Source: Symbiodinium natans (lineage: Eukaryota > Sar > Dinophyceae > Suessiales > Symbiodiniaceae). From it: a stretch of 64,000 nt of DNA. The stretch is taken from assembly GCA_905221605.1 (NCBI GenBank), contig CAJNDS010002777.1, positions 126,501-190,500 on the forward strand, read 5' to 3'. The translations under genes were made by a program, and so were the position numbers. The first letter of the stretch is position 1. Each line of letters starts with the position of its first letter. Below are positions 10,846-21,314 of the stretch, in pieces. The notes under the pieces were generated by a model. That model had not been told where the DNA came from. It did no database searches and saw nothing but the letters and a program-made list of their open reading frames with translations.

Positions 10846-11475
10846 GTTGGGGGGTTTGGGGTTTCGGGCTGAGGGTTTGCTCAGAGGTTGAGGGTTGAGG
10901 ATTTTGGGGGTCTAGGGAGGGTTGAGGGTGTGTTTCGGGTTTAGGGTTGAGGGTAACCCTAAACCCTAAACCCTAAACCCTAAACCCTAAACCCTTTATA
11001 CGCTCTAAGCATCTCTCAGCCCTACAACTAAGCATCTCTAAGCCCTATGAACCCCATGAACCCCTCTGAACCCTATTAACCCTGAGCCGGATGGGTTCGT
11101 GGTGTTTGGTCATCTCCCCAAACCCAGGACTACATTAACCTGTAGTATATCATGTGCATTTCATCTGCATGCAACAACTAAACCCTAAACCCTAACCCCT
11201 AAACCCTAAACCCGAAACCCTAATCCCTAAACCCTAAACCCCAAACCCTAATCCCTAACCTGTAGGTAAAGAGCGTCCCAGGCAAACCCGCAAGCCCTCA
11301 GCTTGGGGGGCCTGGCTTTCACAGAACCCTAAACCCCGAAGCCGAAAATCGAAAAGAGAAACTGGGTTTAGGGCTTGGGGCTTGGGGCTTGGGGCTTAGG
11401 GCTTGAGGGTTTAGGGTTTAGGGTTTAGGATCCTATACCCCCCCAAAAAAAGCCCTCAAGCCTGAGTTTTTGCAG

Positions 11476-11547
11476 GAGGCTCCGCCCGAAGACGGGGAGA
11501 CCTCGGAGCCCCCCATGCTGCACGTCGCTGGGCCTGGAAGGGAGTGA
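11476..11547 (+). CDS. Probable exon, terminal or spliced at GTGAGT
   Basis: Strong acceptor GAGTTTTTGCAG. One frame reads EAPPEDGETSEPPMLHVAGP and GRE then TGA. A second frame ends exactly at the consensus donor GTGAGT (11544). The following sequence is CCCTAAA oriented, which favours the terminal reading. Confidence 0.6.
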   Translation, partial: EAPPEDGETSEPPMLHVAGPGRE

Positions 11548-11776
11548 GTGAACCCGAAACCCTAAACCCTGAAATCCACCCTAAACCCTAAACCCTAAAC
11601 CCTAAACCCTAAACCCTAAACCCTAAACCCTAAACCCTAAACCCTGAACCCTGAACCCTGAACCCTGAACCCTATTGACACGAAACCCAAAACCCTAGCA
11701 TGCTAAAACCCTAAACCCCAAACCGTGAAATCCTGCACCCTGAAATCCTAGATCTAAATTTGTAAAGCACCTTGGA

Positions 11777-11945
11777 GTGTATGATGAAGCTTGTGTATCT
11801 TGTGTCTGGGTTGCCCTAAGCCTTCAAGCCATAAAACAAATTTCCCTGGACGACAACCTGAGAAGCCATCACGCCCATATCAAAACCAACAGACCAACAC
11901 CCCTAAACCTCCCACACGCCGTCAAAAAAATGCTTCTGCTCCCAG
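11777..11945. other. Unique sequence, no exon supported
   Basis: A stretch of mixed composition (open for about 66 codons from 11777) between CCCTAAA arrays. Not recognised; no matching splice signals. Confidence 0.3.
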
Positions 11946-11999
11946 ATCCTAAACCCCCTAAAACCCTAAACTCCTAAACCCTGAACCCGCGCCACCCAG

Positions 12000-12058
12000 G
12001 TGTCCTCCTCCTGCTGTGGGGCGGGCGTCGTGGGCGCCAGGGACCCGATCCCTTGGGG
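12000..12058 (+). CDS. Probable exon
   Basis: Acceptor GCCACCCAG; reads VSSSCCGAGVVGARDPIPWG; donor GGGG/GTGGTG followed by TTTGGGG-type repeats. Left CCCTAAA. Unknown. Confidence 0.55.
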
Positions 12059-12168
12059 GTGGTGGGGTTTTGGGGTTTGGGGTTCAGGGTATTATAGGGT
12101 TTAGGGTTTAGGATTTGGGGTTTGGGGTTTAAGTTTAGGGTTTAGGGTGTATAGGGTTTAGGGTTTAG

Positions 12169-12367
12169 GGTTAATAGGGTTTAGGGTTAACAGGGTTAAT
12201 AGGGTTAATAGGGTTAATAGGGTTAATAGGGTTAATCGGGTTAGTAGGGTTAATAGGGTTAACAGGGTTAATAGGGTTAATAGGGTTAATAGGGTTAATA
12301 GGGTTAATAGGGTTAATAGGGTTAACAGGGTTAATAGGGTTAATAGGGTGAATAGGGTTAATAGGGT
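12169..12367 (+). repeat. TTAATAGGG nonamer array
   Basis: About 20 units of TTAATAGGG with a few TTAACAGGG and TTAGTAGGG. A nine-base derivative of the telomere unit, which unlike heptamers keeps a constant reading frame. Confidence 0.9.
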
Positions 12368-12745
12368 TAATGGTTTATAGGGTTTAGGGTGTATAGGGTG
12401 TAGGGGTTAGGGTTTAGGGCTCAGGGTTAGACTTTAGGGTTAATAGGGTCAATCGGGTTTATAGGTTTTAGGGGTTATAGGGTAAATAGCAGGGATATTC
12501 ATTTTGGTGAATAGGGTTAATATCGCTCATAGAGCTTATAGAGTTTTTTCGGGTTTATAGGAATGACACGTTTTTAGGGTTTTGGGGTTTGGGGCTTAAG
12601 ATGTTTAGCCCGAGGGAGCTCCATACACGCCAGATGGGTTTAGGGTTGCCGTATGGGGAGGAGAGCTTTCAGGGCAGCCAACCGTCAAGCCGTCAAACCA
12701 CCCAATGCAAGGCCCTCGACCCTACTTCTTCTTGAAGGGAGGATA

Positions 12746-12832
12746 GCAAGGGCGCCCTCAATGTGGTCACTTTTAAAGAGTTCTAATGTATGGGCCCTTA
12801 GTTTGCACAGGGTATATACGGGGTACATATGA
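12746..12832. mobile_element. MITE-like fragment, family E
   Basis: Shares TCAATGTGGTC, AAAGAGTTCTAATGTATGGGC and GGGTATATACGGGGTA with the fuller copies at 18747 and 22567. The right end is missing and replaced by a long CCCTAAA array. Confidence 0.55.
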
Positions 12833-12836
12833 AACC

Positions 12837-12975
12837 CCTAAACCCTAAACCCTAAACCCTAAACCCTAAACCCTAAACCCTAAACCCTAAACCCTAAACC
12901 CTAAACCCTAAACCCTAAACCCTAAACCCTAAACCCTAAACCCTAAACCCTAAACCCTAAACCCTAAACCCTAAG
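12837..12975 (-). repeat. Long perfect CCCTAAA array
   Basis: About 20 perfect CCCTAAA units immediately before the exon at 12986. Confidence 0.95.
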
Positions 12976-12985
12976 CCACCCTAAG

Positions 12986-13036
12986 AAGCTCCCGAGGTGG
13001 GTGTCACCGTGAACGGTGACGATGCTGGCTGTCTCG
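12986..13036 (+). CDS. Probable small exon
   Basis: Acceptor CCCTAAG; reads APEVGVTVNGDDAGCL; consensus donor CTCG/GTGAGG. Other frames have stops. TTTGGGG/TTTAGGG repeats follow. Confidence 0.6.
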
Positions 13037-13474
13037 GTGAGGCTCTTCTATAAGTCCTTCAGGGGGGGGTTTGGGGGTTTAGGGTTTAGGGTTTAGGGTT
13101 TAGGGTTTGGGGTTTAGGGTTTAGGGTTTAGGGTATCTTGAGGTTTCAAGGGTTTTAGGGGTTTAAGGGTTTGGCGTTTTAGAGATTTGCAGTTTGTAGT
13201 TTGTAGTTGGACCACGGCGCGTACGCGGCCGTGGGTTAAAGTCCACTTTTTGGGGTTATCTGTGAGGCGAGTGGTTTTGCACCCCTGCCGGACCCCCTAT
13301 GTCCCCTCCCGAAAATCTCCTAAGCCCTAAACCCCAAAACCCCAAAACCCAAAACCCAAAAACCCCAAAGCCCCAAAATCCCAAAACCCCAAAACCCCCA
13401 AAACCCCACAACCCCAAAACACCAAAACCCTCAACCCCAAGCCGAATTTCCACCACCCCCCTTCCCAACATTCT

Positions 13475-13581
13475 AGGGTAGGTACCTAGGGAGCCTTAGG
13501 GAAGCTTACGGAGCCTTAGGGAGTAGTGGGGAGTATGAGGAACCTTGGGTTACATGCCCCCCTTGAACCCGCCTCCCTTAA
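13475..13581. mobile_element. MITE-like element, family D, left-truncated
   Basis: Shares GGTACCTAGGGAGCCTTAGG, GTGGGGAGTATGAGG and AACCTTGGGTTACATGCC with the 9019 copy, and ends TTGAACCCGCCTCCCTTAA. The left GGGAGGGGG end is missing. Confidence 0.65.
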
Positions 13582-13756
13582 GCACCCTAAAACCTAAACC
13601 CTAAACCCTGAACCCTGAACCCTACACCCTAAACCCTAGACCCTAATTAAACCCTAAACCCTTAGCCCTAAACGGCCCGAAACTCTAAACCCTTCAGATT
13701 CCCATGACAAAGGCCCGAGACCCTTAAGAACTTTATAACAGGATGGGCTCATACAG

Positions 13757-13803
13757 CTGCCGGGCAACTGCAAGCAGTGCACCATAGGCTCGTTCGGCGC
13801 CGG
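13757..13803 (+). CDS. Probable small exon with CxxC
   Basis: Acceptor CATACAG; reads LPGNCKQCTIGSFGAG; donor CCGG/GTTTGG. The C-x-x-C spacing followed by G-x-F-G resembles cysteine-rich extracellular repeats (GCC2/GCC3 type), but one short exon cannot establish that. Confidence 0.55.
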
Positions 13804-14321
13804 GTTTGGGGGTTGGGGGGGGTTAAGGGGGGGGGGGGGGGGTTAGGGTTTAGGGTTTAGGGTCTAGGGTCTAGGGTATAGGGTCTGGGGTTTGGGGTTT
13901 GGGTTTTGGGGGTTTGGGGGGTTTGGGGCTTTGGGGCTTTGGGGTTTGGGGTTTAGGTGGGCTTAGAGACGAGGGGCATTAGGTGGCTTAGGGGGCTTGC
14001 TTCCAGGGTTTCTCCTAGTGAACGTGAAGCGCTCCTTTCCCGCCCCCCTCCCTCGGAAAAAACTGACTAAACAAAGACACAGCAGTCTGAAACCTCCTGG
14101 CTTTTGAGCTATACCACTAGACCCCCACAGCCCCTTTTAAGCCCGAATTGAACCCGAAACCCCAAACCTCAAACCCTGAACCCCTGAACCCTAGAACCCT
14201 AGAACCCTAAGCCCTAAACCCTACACCCTAAACCCTACACCCTAAACCCTAAACCCTAAACCCTAGTTGAACCCGAGCCCTGAACCCTGAACCCCTGAAA
14301 CCCCTAAACCCCATTGGCGAG

Positions 14322-14380
14322 GCCTCACCGGCGTGCCCGCGTCGCTGCTCCCTGGGGGCGCCACCGAGTTCCCCGGAGAT
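14322..14380 (+). CDS. Probable exon, LRR-like segment
   Basis: Acceptor GGCGAG, donor GAT/GTTTAGG. One frame reads LTGVPASLLPGGATEFPGD, reminiscent of a leucine-rich-repeat segment (inference from spacing only). Other frames are also open. Confidence 0.5.
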
Positions 14381-14636
14381 GTTTAGGAGTTTAGCCTTCC
14401 CAGTGTCAGGTTTTACCTGGTAAGCACAACCCATAAAACTGTACGCAAAAAGGGTCCCAGGTAGGGTGTAGGGTTTCTAGGGTTTAGGGTTTAGGGTTTA
14501 GGGTTTAGGGTTTAGGGTTTAGGGTTTAGGGTTTAGGGTTTATATATGCGAGACTTAGAGCATGAACGCGAGACCTCAAACCGTCAATCCTATACCCTCA
14601 CAACCCTCTGGGTGCTGTAAGCCCATCCGGCTCAGC

Positions 14637-14717
14637 CTAACCCCCTAAACCCCCTAAACCCCCTAAACCCCCTAAACCCCCTAAACCCCCTAAACCCCCT
14701 AAACCCCCTAAACCCCC
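14637..14717 (-). repeat. CCCCCTAAA nonamer array
   Basis: About nine units of CCCCCTAAA, then very degenerate CCCTAAA relatives to about 15060. The stretch 14720-15185 contains only degenerate repeats. Confidence 0.85.
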
Positions 14718-15196
14718 TAAACCCTCTAGACCACCTAAAGCCCCGAAACCCTTAAACCCTAAACTCCTCAAACCCCGAACCCAAGACCCCAAACCTCAAA
14801 ACCCCCAAACCCCTCAAACTCCGAACCCCGAAACCCCAAACTTTAAACCCCTCAAACCCCTAAGCCCTAAGCCCCTCAAACCCTAAACCCTAAACCTTAA
14901 ACCGCTCAAACCCCTAAACCCTAAGGCCCTCAAACCCCTAAACTCTGAACCCTGAACCCCGAAACCCCAAAATCCCGAACCCCAAAACCCCGAACCCCTG
15001 AACCCCCGAACCCCTGAACCCCGAAAAGCCCAGAATGCCAGAAACCCCAAAGCCCTCAACCCTTAAACCCCTAAAACCCAGAATCCCTAAACCCTAAACC
15101 CCAAGGCCTAAACCCTAAACCCTAAGCCCTAAACCCTAAACCCTCAATCCTAAACCCTAAACCCTAAACCCTAAACCCTAAACCCTTCTGCGCCAG

Positions 15197-15272
15197 GTTT
15201 GTCGCCGAGCTCGGGAGGGGCCGACGCCCGCAAATCAACCTGGAAACCCTTCTTTGGGCCAGGGGCCCTGGG
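15197..15272 (+). CDS. Probable exon
   Basis: Acceptor TTCTGCGCCAG; reads FVAELGRGRRPQINLETLLW then ARGPG; donor GG/GTTTAG of the telomeric array. Left CCCTAAA, right TTTAGGG. Unknown protein. Confidence 0.65.
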
Positions 15273-15750
15273 GTTTAGGGTTTAGGGTTTAGGGTTTAGG
15301 GTTTAGGGTTTAGGTTTAGGGCTTAGGGCTTAGGGTTTAGGGTTTAGGGTTTAGGGTTCAATTAGGGTTCAGGGTTTAGGGTAGCACCCTGGCCTCCCCT
15401 TCCCTCACGAGCTAAGTTGAGGGTTGCAAGGTTCAGGTCTTGTTTTTGAGGGTTTGGTTTTGGGATTTAAAGGTATCCTCCCCATCATCATCGCCATCCG
15501 TAAACCCCAAACCCTAAACCCCAAACCCTGAACCCCAAACCCTAAACCCTAAACCCTTAACCCTAAACACGGTGGCAGTAACCCGAGCTCACTGATCTCG
15601 AGAGCATCCTGTAGAGTTTCATCCGCTTGAGATGTTTTAAGGCCCTTCTAAGTGAAGCAGGGTTTATATTAGGGTTTAGGGTTTAGGGTTCTGTTTAGGG
15701 TTTAGGGTTTAGGGTTTAGGGTTTAGGGTTTAGGGTTTAGGGTTCTGTTC

Positions 15751-15840
15751 TTGGTGAGTGTATATAGGGGTCCTTCTACATATTGGTGAGTGTATATAGT
15801 GAGTGTCCTTTTGGGGGATACGAGAAATATCAACCCTACA
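15751..15840. mobile_element. Repeated element, family G, copy 1
   Basis: TTGGTGAGTGTATATAGG repeated, then GTGTCCTTTTGGGGGATAC and CAACCCTAC. The same arrangement recurs at 62290-62380. Confidence 0.6.
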
Positions 15841-15867
15841 GCCGTGCGGGTGGAAACAACCCACACA

Positions 15868-16053
15868 CTTGGAGGTTCATGCTGCTTATGAACCAGCTAT
15901 AACTGTACTTATATGGTTATTATTGGGTTGTAAGAACCCTAAACCCTAAAACCCAAACCCTAAACCCGAAACCTTAAACCCTAAGCCCTAAACCCTAAAC
16001 CTTAAACCCTAAACCCTAAACCCTGGGTTAGTAAGTGCCCTGAACCTGCAAGT
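15868..16053. mobile_element. MITE-like element, family B, split by a CCCTAAA array
   Basis: Left part ACTTGGAGGTTCATGCTGCT, TAACTGTACTTATA, TTATTGGGTTGTAAGAA; then about 85 bp of CCCTAAA variants; then the right end GGGTTAGTAAGTGCCCTGAA, CCTGCAAGT. The two parts match the ends of the 30187 and 31676 copies. Confidence 0.6.
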
Positions 16054-16547
16054 CCTCCCACATGTCCACTTGCATCCGCTGACTTCTAGGACTTCGCTGA
16101 GCACTCCCTAAACCTCCTAAAGCCCCTAAAGCCCCTAAAGCCCCCAAAGCTCCCTAAAGTCCCTGAAGCCCCTAAAGACCCTAAACTCCCAAAACTCCCA
16201 GAACTCCCAAGACTCCCTAAACTCCTCAAACCCACCCCCCCCCCCCCCCCCTCCGCCCCCTAAACTCCCTAAATCCCCCCCCCCCCCCCCAAAAAAAAAA
16301 GCCCCAAGACTCCCTAAGCTCCCTAAACCCTAAACCCTAAACCCTAAACCCTAAACCCTATACCTTGAACCCAAAACCCTAAACCCAAAACCCTGGGGGT
16401 TTTGGGAACCCTAAACCCTAAACCCCAAGCCCTAAACCCTAAACCCTAAACCCTAAACCCTAAACCCTAAACCCTAAACCCTAAACCCTAAACCCTAAAC
16501 CCTAAACCCTAAACCCTGAACCCAAACTCCCTTACGCTCCCCTAAAG

Positions 16548-16638
16548 CCGTGCCGAGGTCTACTGGTGGCTCCCGGAACCCGACGAAGACGACGAGGAGC
16601 AGGCTTCCACATGGCCCCTTAAGCCCAAGACGCGTGGG
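16548..16638 (+). CDS. Probable acidic exon
   Basis: Acceptor CCTAAAG (or CCGAG a few bases on); reads AEVYWWLPEPDEDDEEQAST and continues WPLKPKTR; donor GG/GTTTAG. The DEDDEEQ stretch resembles the acidic exons at 25.9-35.7 kb. Left CCCTAAA, right TTTAGGG. Confidence 0.7.
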
Positions 16639-16969
16639 GTTTAGGGTTTAGGGTTTGGGGTTTGGGGTTTAGGGTTTAGGGTTTAGGGTTTAGGGTTTAG
16701 GGTTTAAGGTTTAGGCCCTAAAACCGTAGACCCCCTACCTACCACTCCATGGGGAGGGGGTTCTCCAAGTTTGGGGGGTTTAGGGCCCAGGCTTCCTCCG
16801 AGTTCGGATCTCCTTTTGGGGGGCTTCCTATCATCACAAGCATGGCACGGGCACATGTTGAGTACGCACCCGAATCATCGAAGAGGTTTAGGGTTCAGGG
16901 TTTAGGGCTTAGAGTTCAGGGTTTAGGGTTTTTAGGGTTTAGAATGTAAAGTGCAGGGTTTAGGGCTAG

Positions 16970-17084
16970 CCCCCTCTGGCGCCACGTGCAGAGCAAGGCT
17001 CCCTGGCTCTTGGATTTGATCCAGTGGGCAGTCGAGCAGTCAGCAGCGCGACCGAGAGATATAGGCTACAGTGTTTATAATTAG
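16970..17084 (+). CDS. Probable terminal exon
   Basis: Acceptor GGGCTAG (or CACGTGCAG at 16990); open for 37 codons to TAG. It begins PLWRHVQSKAPWLLDLIQWA and goes on VEQSAARPRDIGYSVYN. Composition is very protein-like. The left flank is TTTAGGG oriented, an exception to the usual pattern. Unknown family. Confidence 0.6.
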
Positions 17085-17647
17085 AGTTTAGGGCCCTAAG
17101 CCCTAAACCCTAAACCCTAAACCATAAAGCCCTCTAAACTCTAAGCTTCTTCAATGCCCCAAGAGCCGGGCGGCTTCGCCTAACCCCTGCCCCTTGAAAC
17201 CCTCAACTAAACTCCTAAAACCCAGAGTCATTAAAAAACCCCAAAGCCCTGACACCTTAAGGCTTTTAGCCTTAAAGCCCCTGCACCCGAAACCCTCGAC
17301 CCTAAGCCTGGAGGTGGTGTAGCCTTAAGCGCCCTAATCCCTAAACCCTGAACCTCAAAGCGCCAAACCCTCGAAACCCTCGAAGCCCTAAACCCTAAAC
17401 GGTGGACCTCAAAGCGCCAAACCCTCGAAACCCTCGAAGCCCTAAACCCTAAACCCCAAACCCTAAACCCTAAACCCCAAACCACAGGCAGATGAGATCC
17501 AGGAGGATGCCATGGTCTTTGTGCGGCCTCCCAGATCAGGGAACCCTGATCCCTCAACGGGCTTAGGATTTCGGGTTGGTCTTTGCTCTTTTTTTTTTTT
17601 TGGGGGGGGGGGGGGGGGTGGGTTTAGGGTTTAGTTTTATAGGGTTG

Positions 17648-17715
17648 TTAAGGGAGGGGGGTTCAAGGGGGTTTATGTCACCCAAGGTTCTTTCCCAAGA
17701 CTCCCTTTAGGACCC
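17648..17715. mobile_element. Partial MITE-like element, family D
   Basis: Left end TTAAGGGAGGGGGGTTCAAG with ACCCAAGGTTC and a CCCAAGACTCCC centre. The right terminal repeat is absent. Confidence 0.55.
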
Positions 17716-17972
17716 TATAAAAAGGGCTTCGGTATTGTCGGATTTGGGGGTTTAGGGTTCTAGCGGGTTTTGGATGTAGAGTCTAGGGGGGGTTTAAGAG
17801 GGCTCAGAAGTCAGGATGTAGGATCTAGGGTTTCTATAAGGTCCTGAGGTTGAGGGTTTTCAAGGTTTGTTAGTGGAGTTGAGGGGTTCGGGGTTCTCAC
17901 CCGCACCCCAAGCCCCTTTGTCGACTGTCAGGCTGGCACTATTTGGGATTTGGGGTTCAAGGGTTAGGGGAT
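17716..17972. other. Intron interior, no gene seen
   Basis: Mixed sequence with scattered TTTAGGG-like pieces; no exon supported. Confidence 0.35.
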
Positions 17973-18077
17973 GGGATGTTCCCCTTTTTCCAACAGTCCC
18001 TAATAGGGATTATAATAGGGGGGGGGGGGGGTACTACAATCCCTATAAATGACTGTTAGTATAAGGGAGAACATCCC
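17973..18077. mobile_element. MITE-like element, family A
   Basis: GGGATGTTCCCC...CAACAGTCCC at the left and GACTGTTAGTATAAGGGAGA, ACATCCC at the right. The centre has a poly-G run and TACTACAATCCC, as in the 6290 copy. Confidence 0.75.
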
Positions 18078-18179
18078 AAGGTGAGGCGCGTTTCGGGGTT
18101 TAGGGGTTTAGGGTTGAGGGTCTCTAAATGCTTACTCAGCTTCAATAGGATTCAGGGGTCTTTCTCAGCGTGGCAGGAC

Positions 18180-18210
<31 letters not shown>

Positions 18211-18357
18211 CAAAAACCAGAAACCACTAAATTCCAAACTTCATAGGCCCTAATACAGGGTAGTTCTCTAAATCAGGGTCCCGCTCTGGATGTTCTTCCA
18301 AGGCTAAGCCCCAAACTGAAAACCCCAAAGCCCGAAAACCTTAAACCCTAAATCTTA

Positions 18358-18530
18358 AGACCCTAAACTCCAAGACCCTAAGACCCCAAGACCCCAAGAC
18401 CCCAAGACCCTAAGACCCTAAGACCCGAAGACCCGAAGACCCTAAGACCCTAAGACCCTAAGACCCTAAGACCCTGAGACCCTAAGACCCTAAGACCCTA
18501 AGACCCTAAGACCCAAGACCCCAAGACCCC
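18358..18530 (-). repeat. GACCCTAA octamer array
   Basis: About 20 units of GACCCTAA with CCAA and CGAA variants. Confidence 0.85.
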
Positions 18531-18554
18531 TAAGGCTAAAAATGTTCTTTGAAG

Positions 18555-18621
18555 GTTTGCGCCAATCCGGAACAGATTCCGGACGAGGTGCCGCAGCTCA
18601 CGGGATTCATAAGGTTCCCCG
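18555..18621 (+). CDS. Probable exon
   Basis: Acceptor TTCTTTGAAG; reads VCANPEQIPDEVPQLTGFIR then FP; donor CCCG/GTTTAGG. Right flank TTTAGGG. Confidence 0.65.
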
Positions 18622-18746
18622 GTTTAGGGTTTAGGGGTTTAGGGTTTAGGGGTTTAGGGGTTTAGGGGTTTAGGGGTTTAGGGTTTAGGGTTTAGGGTTT
18701 AGGGTTTAGGGTTTAGGTTTAGGGTTTAGGGTTTAGGGCGCAGGGA

Positions 18747-18899
18747 AGTTACATGGTCCCTGAATGTGGTCTTCTTACTTGCGTTCAAGAGCTCTGACGT
18801 ATGGCCACGTGTGGTGTTGTTGGGTATCTAAGGGGTATATAAAGGTTCCCCATTTCGGGGCAATATTAAGGGGCCATGTAGCTACCCTGGACATAGGGA
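18747..18899. mobile_element. MITE-like element, family E
   Basis: Left GTTACATGGTCCCTGAATG and right GGGGCCATGTAGCTACCCTG form inverted ends. The interior has TCTTCTTACTTGCG, GCTCTGACGTATGG and GGGTATCTAAGGGGTATATA. Related: 12746, 22567 and fragments at 29829 and 29978. Confidence 0.65.
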
Positions 18900-18971
18900 T
18901 GTTTGGGGGTTTAGGGTGCAGGGTTTCGGGGTGTCGGATTTCGGGATTTCTCTGTATTTGTCCCCTTGTAG

Positions 18972-19119
18972 CATCGTGGCGACTTTCGCCGTGTCTCCCA
19001 CGGGACAAGCACCAGTGAGCTCAAAGGGACAATCGCCACCACTGTTGCAAGGACGACCCCATGAGGCAGACTTTGACCGCGGACGGTTTCTTCCTGAATA
19101 CCTTTGGCCAAAAGCTTGA
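18972..19119 (+). CDS. Probable terminal exon, 48 codons
   Basis: A classical pyrimidine tract and acceptor (TGTATTTGTCCCCTTGTAG) precede an open frame starting IVATFAVSPTGQAPVSSKGQ. It includes PHEADFDRGRFLPEYLWPKA before TGA. The acceptor is not made of telomeric repeat here. No family recognised. Confidence 0.65.
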
Positions 19120-19174
19120 TGACGATTGGATGGCTCCGGCTTCCGAGACCAGCATGGATTAAACCCTAAACCAG

Positions 19175-19234
19175 GTGACCCTTGAGATGCTTGGACGATA
19201 CGGTGAAAGCCTCCAAGGGCGGCTGCTTTCGTGA
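19175..19234 (+). CDS. Possible terminal exon, 19 codons
   Basis: After a short CCCTAAACCAG acceptor the frame reads VTLEMLGRYGESLQGRLLS then TGA. A donor-like GTAAGG follows at 19242, so it could be spliced in another frame. Confidence 0.45.
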   Translation: MTLEMLGRYGESLQGRLLS

Positions 19235-19617
19235 TGTTGCGGTAAGGTTTCGAGGGGAAGGAGCCAGTGGTGGCGGGGTCGGGCTTGAGGGCCTAAGAGC
19301 TAACCATGGGTGGCTGGGGTTTGGCTAGTCAACATCGGGGTTTGGGGTTTAGGGCTTGGGGTTTGGGGTTTAGGGTTTAGGGTTCGGAGTTTAGGGTTGG
19401 TTTGAAGCCTAATTTTGGGCCTAGGCTTGTTTGCCAAGAGGTGATCTGTCCGGTCCTAGGCCCTCTAACCCTAAACCCGAAGACCCCTGAACAAACCCCA
19501 AGCCTACACCCAGCCAAGACCCTTAACATCCTGCGGAGGGCCGCGAAACCCTAAACCGTAAACCCTGAACCCTAAACCCTAAACCCTAGACACTGAACCC
19601 TACACCCTGAACCCTAA

Positions 19618-19717
19618 ACCCTAAAGCCTAAAGCCTAAAGCCTAAAGCCTAAAGCCTAAAGCCTAAAGCCTAAAGCCTAAAGCCTAAAGCCTAAAGCCTA
19701 AAGCCTAAAGCCTAAAC
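19618..19717 (-). repeat. AAAGCCT heptamer array
   Basis: About 14 perfect AAAGCCT units, a one-base variant of CCCTAAA. The same variant recurs at 20688-20755. Confidence 0.9.
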
Positions 19718-19908
19718 CCCCTAAACCCTAAACCCTAAACAAAACCCTAACCCTAAACCCTAACCCTAAACCCTTAAACCCAAAACCCTAAACCCTAAAA
19801 AACCATAAACCCTAAACCCTAAACCCTAAACCCCTAACCCTAAACCCTAAACCCTAAACCCTAAACCCTAAAAACCCTAAACCCTAACCCTAAACCCTAA
19901 ACCCAAAG

Positions 19909-20004
19909 CATCTCGGGAAGGCCCGCCCGGTCACCGGGGTGCTGCATTGCGCCTCAGGGGAGGAGCCGGAGATACGCGCGAAGCCCGAGATTCCGGGCTT
20001 CAGG
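19909..20004 (+). CDS. Probable exon
   Basis: Acceptor CCCAAAG; reads HLGKARPVTGVLHCASGEEP and EIRAKPEIPGFR. It either splices at GG/GTTAGG or reads on to a TAA supplied by the CCCCTAA repeat; the right flank is CCCTAAA, which favours termination. Confidence 0.65.
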
Positions 20005-20025
20005 GTTAGGGTTGAAACCCTAAAC

Positions 20026-20300
20026 CCTAAACCCCTAAACCCTCAAACTCCTAAACCCCTAAACCCCTAAAAACCCCTAAACCCTAAACCCCTAAACCAC
20101 TAAACCCTAAACACCTAAACCCCTAAACCCTAAACCCCTAAACCCCTAAACCCCTAAACCCCTAAACCCCTAAACCCCTAAACCCCTAACCCTAAACCCT
20201 AAACCCCTAAACCCCTAAACCCCTAAACCCCTAAACCCCTAAACCCCTAAACCCCTAAACCCCTAAACCCCTAAACCCCTAAACCCCTAAACCGCCTAAA
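20026..20300 (-). repeat. CCCCTAAA octamer array
   Basis: About 30 units of CCCCTAAA mixed with CCCTAAA. Confidence 0.9.
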
Positions 20301-20537
20301 CCCTAAACCCCTAAACCCTACGTAAACTTAAACCCTAAACCCTAAACGAAGATATTCCTGCGAAGGGCCAGACTGGGCCACCTGCGCACTGGGATACGGG
20401 GCTTTACGAGATTAGGGCATTAGGGGTACCTCGTTGACCATATTCTTGAACCCTGAACCCTAAACCCCAAACCCTAAACCCTAAGCCCTAAACCTCGAAC
20501 CCTAAACCCTAAACCCTAAACAGCCACCTAGCTACAG

Positions 20538-20618
20538 GTCTCGACGGCACCACCATGGGCCCGATTCTACTTCGGCGCAGCCGCCTTCAACACGGAGGCG
20601 TCCGCTCCCACGAACTAG
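20538..20618 (+). CDS. Probable terminal exon, 26 codons
   Basis: Acceptor CTAGCTACAG; reads VSTAPPWARFYFGAAAFNTE, ASAPTN, then TAG. Sequence after the stop is CCCTAAA with no TTTAGGG start, as expected if no intron follows. Confidence 0.65.
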   Translation, partial: VSTAPPWARFYFGAAAFNTEASAPTN

Positions 20619-20819
20619 GGCCCTAAACCCTAAACCCTAAACCCTAAACCCTAAACCCTAAACCCTAAACCCTAAACCCTAAAGCCTAAACCCTAAAGCC
20701 TAAAGCCTAAAGCCTAAAGCCTAAAGCCTATAAAGCCTAAAGCCTAAAGCCTAAACCCTAAACCCTAAACCCTAAACCCTAAATCCCAAGCCCTAGACCC
20801 TAGATCGTAGACCCTACCT

Positions 20820-21120
20820 AGACCCTAAACCCGAAACCCTAAGCCCTAAGCCCAAACCCTAAACCTGTTGAAAGGGTTTGCAAGGGATGCTCAGGGTTTC
20901 GGGAAGGCTTGAAAAGGGGGCTGTTTGCGCCCTAAAACCGTAAACCCTAAACCCTAAACCCTAAACCCCAAGCCCTAAAACTGCCAGATTTCTAAGCCCC
21001 CTAAACCCTAAAACCCCAAAACCCTAAGACCCTAAGACCCTAAAACCCTAAAACCCTAAAACCCTAAAACCCTAAAACCCAAGAACCCTAACACCCCAAA
21101 CCACAAAAGACGCCAAGCCC
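20820..21120. other. Degenerate repeats, no exon supported
   Basis: CCCTAAA variants including CCCTAAAA octamers at about 21000-21075, with a short unique piece near 20870-20930. Confidence 0.4.
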
Positions 21121-21246
21121 TCAGCCCGAAACAGCCACCTGAAGCCTCTTCCCGCCCCTGAACCCTAAACCCTAAACCCTCAACCCTAAACCCTAAACCC
21201 TCAACCCTAAACCCTAAACCCTAAACCCTAAACCCTAAACAGCCAG

Positions 21247-21314
21247 GCGACTGTTTGGTCTCCGAGCTCCTTTTGGACGTGGACCCGCCCGAAGGCTTCA
21301 GGCCTGCCTTCCCG
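21247..21314 (+). CDS. Probable exon
   Basis: Acceptor AACAGCCAG; reads GDCLVSELLLDVDPPEGFRP then AFP; donor CCG/GTTTAG. Left CCCTAAA, right TTTAGGG: a textbook example of the layout in this window. Confidence 0.7.

Noticed and set aside
12169-12367. CRISPR-like regular repeats
   Set aside because: Direct 9-base tandem repeats without spacers; eukaryotic context.
14090-14127. tRNA-like piece on the minus strand (GGGGGTCTAGTGGTATAGCT)
   Set aside because: It resembles a D-arm, but no matching acceptor stem, anticodon arm or T-arm (GGTTCGA) follows.
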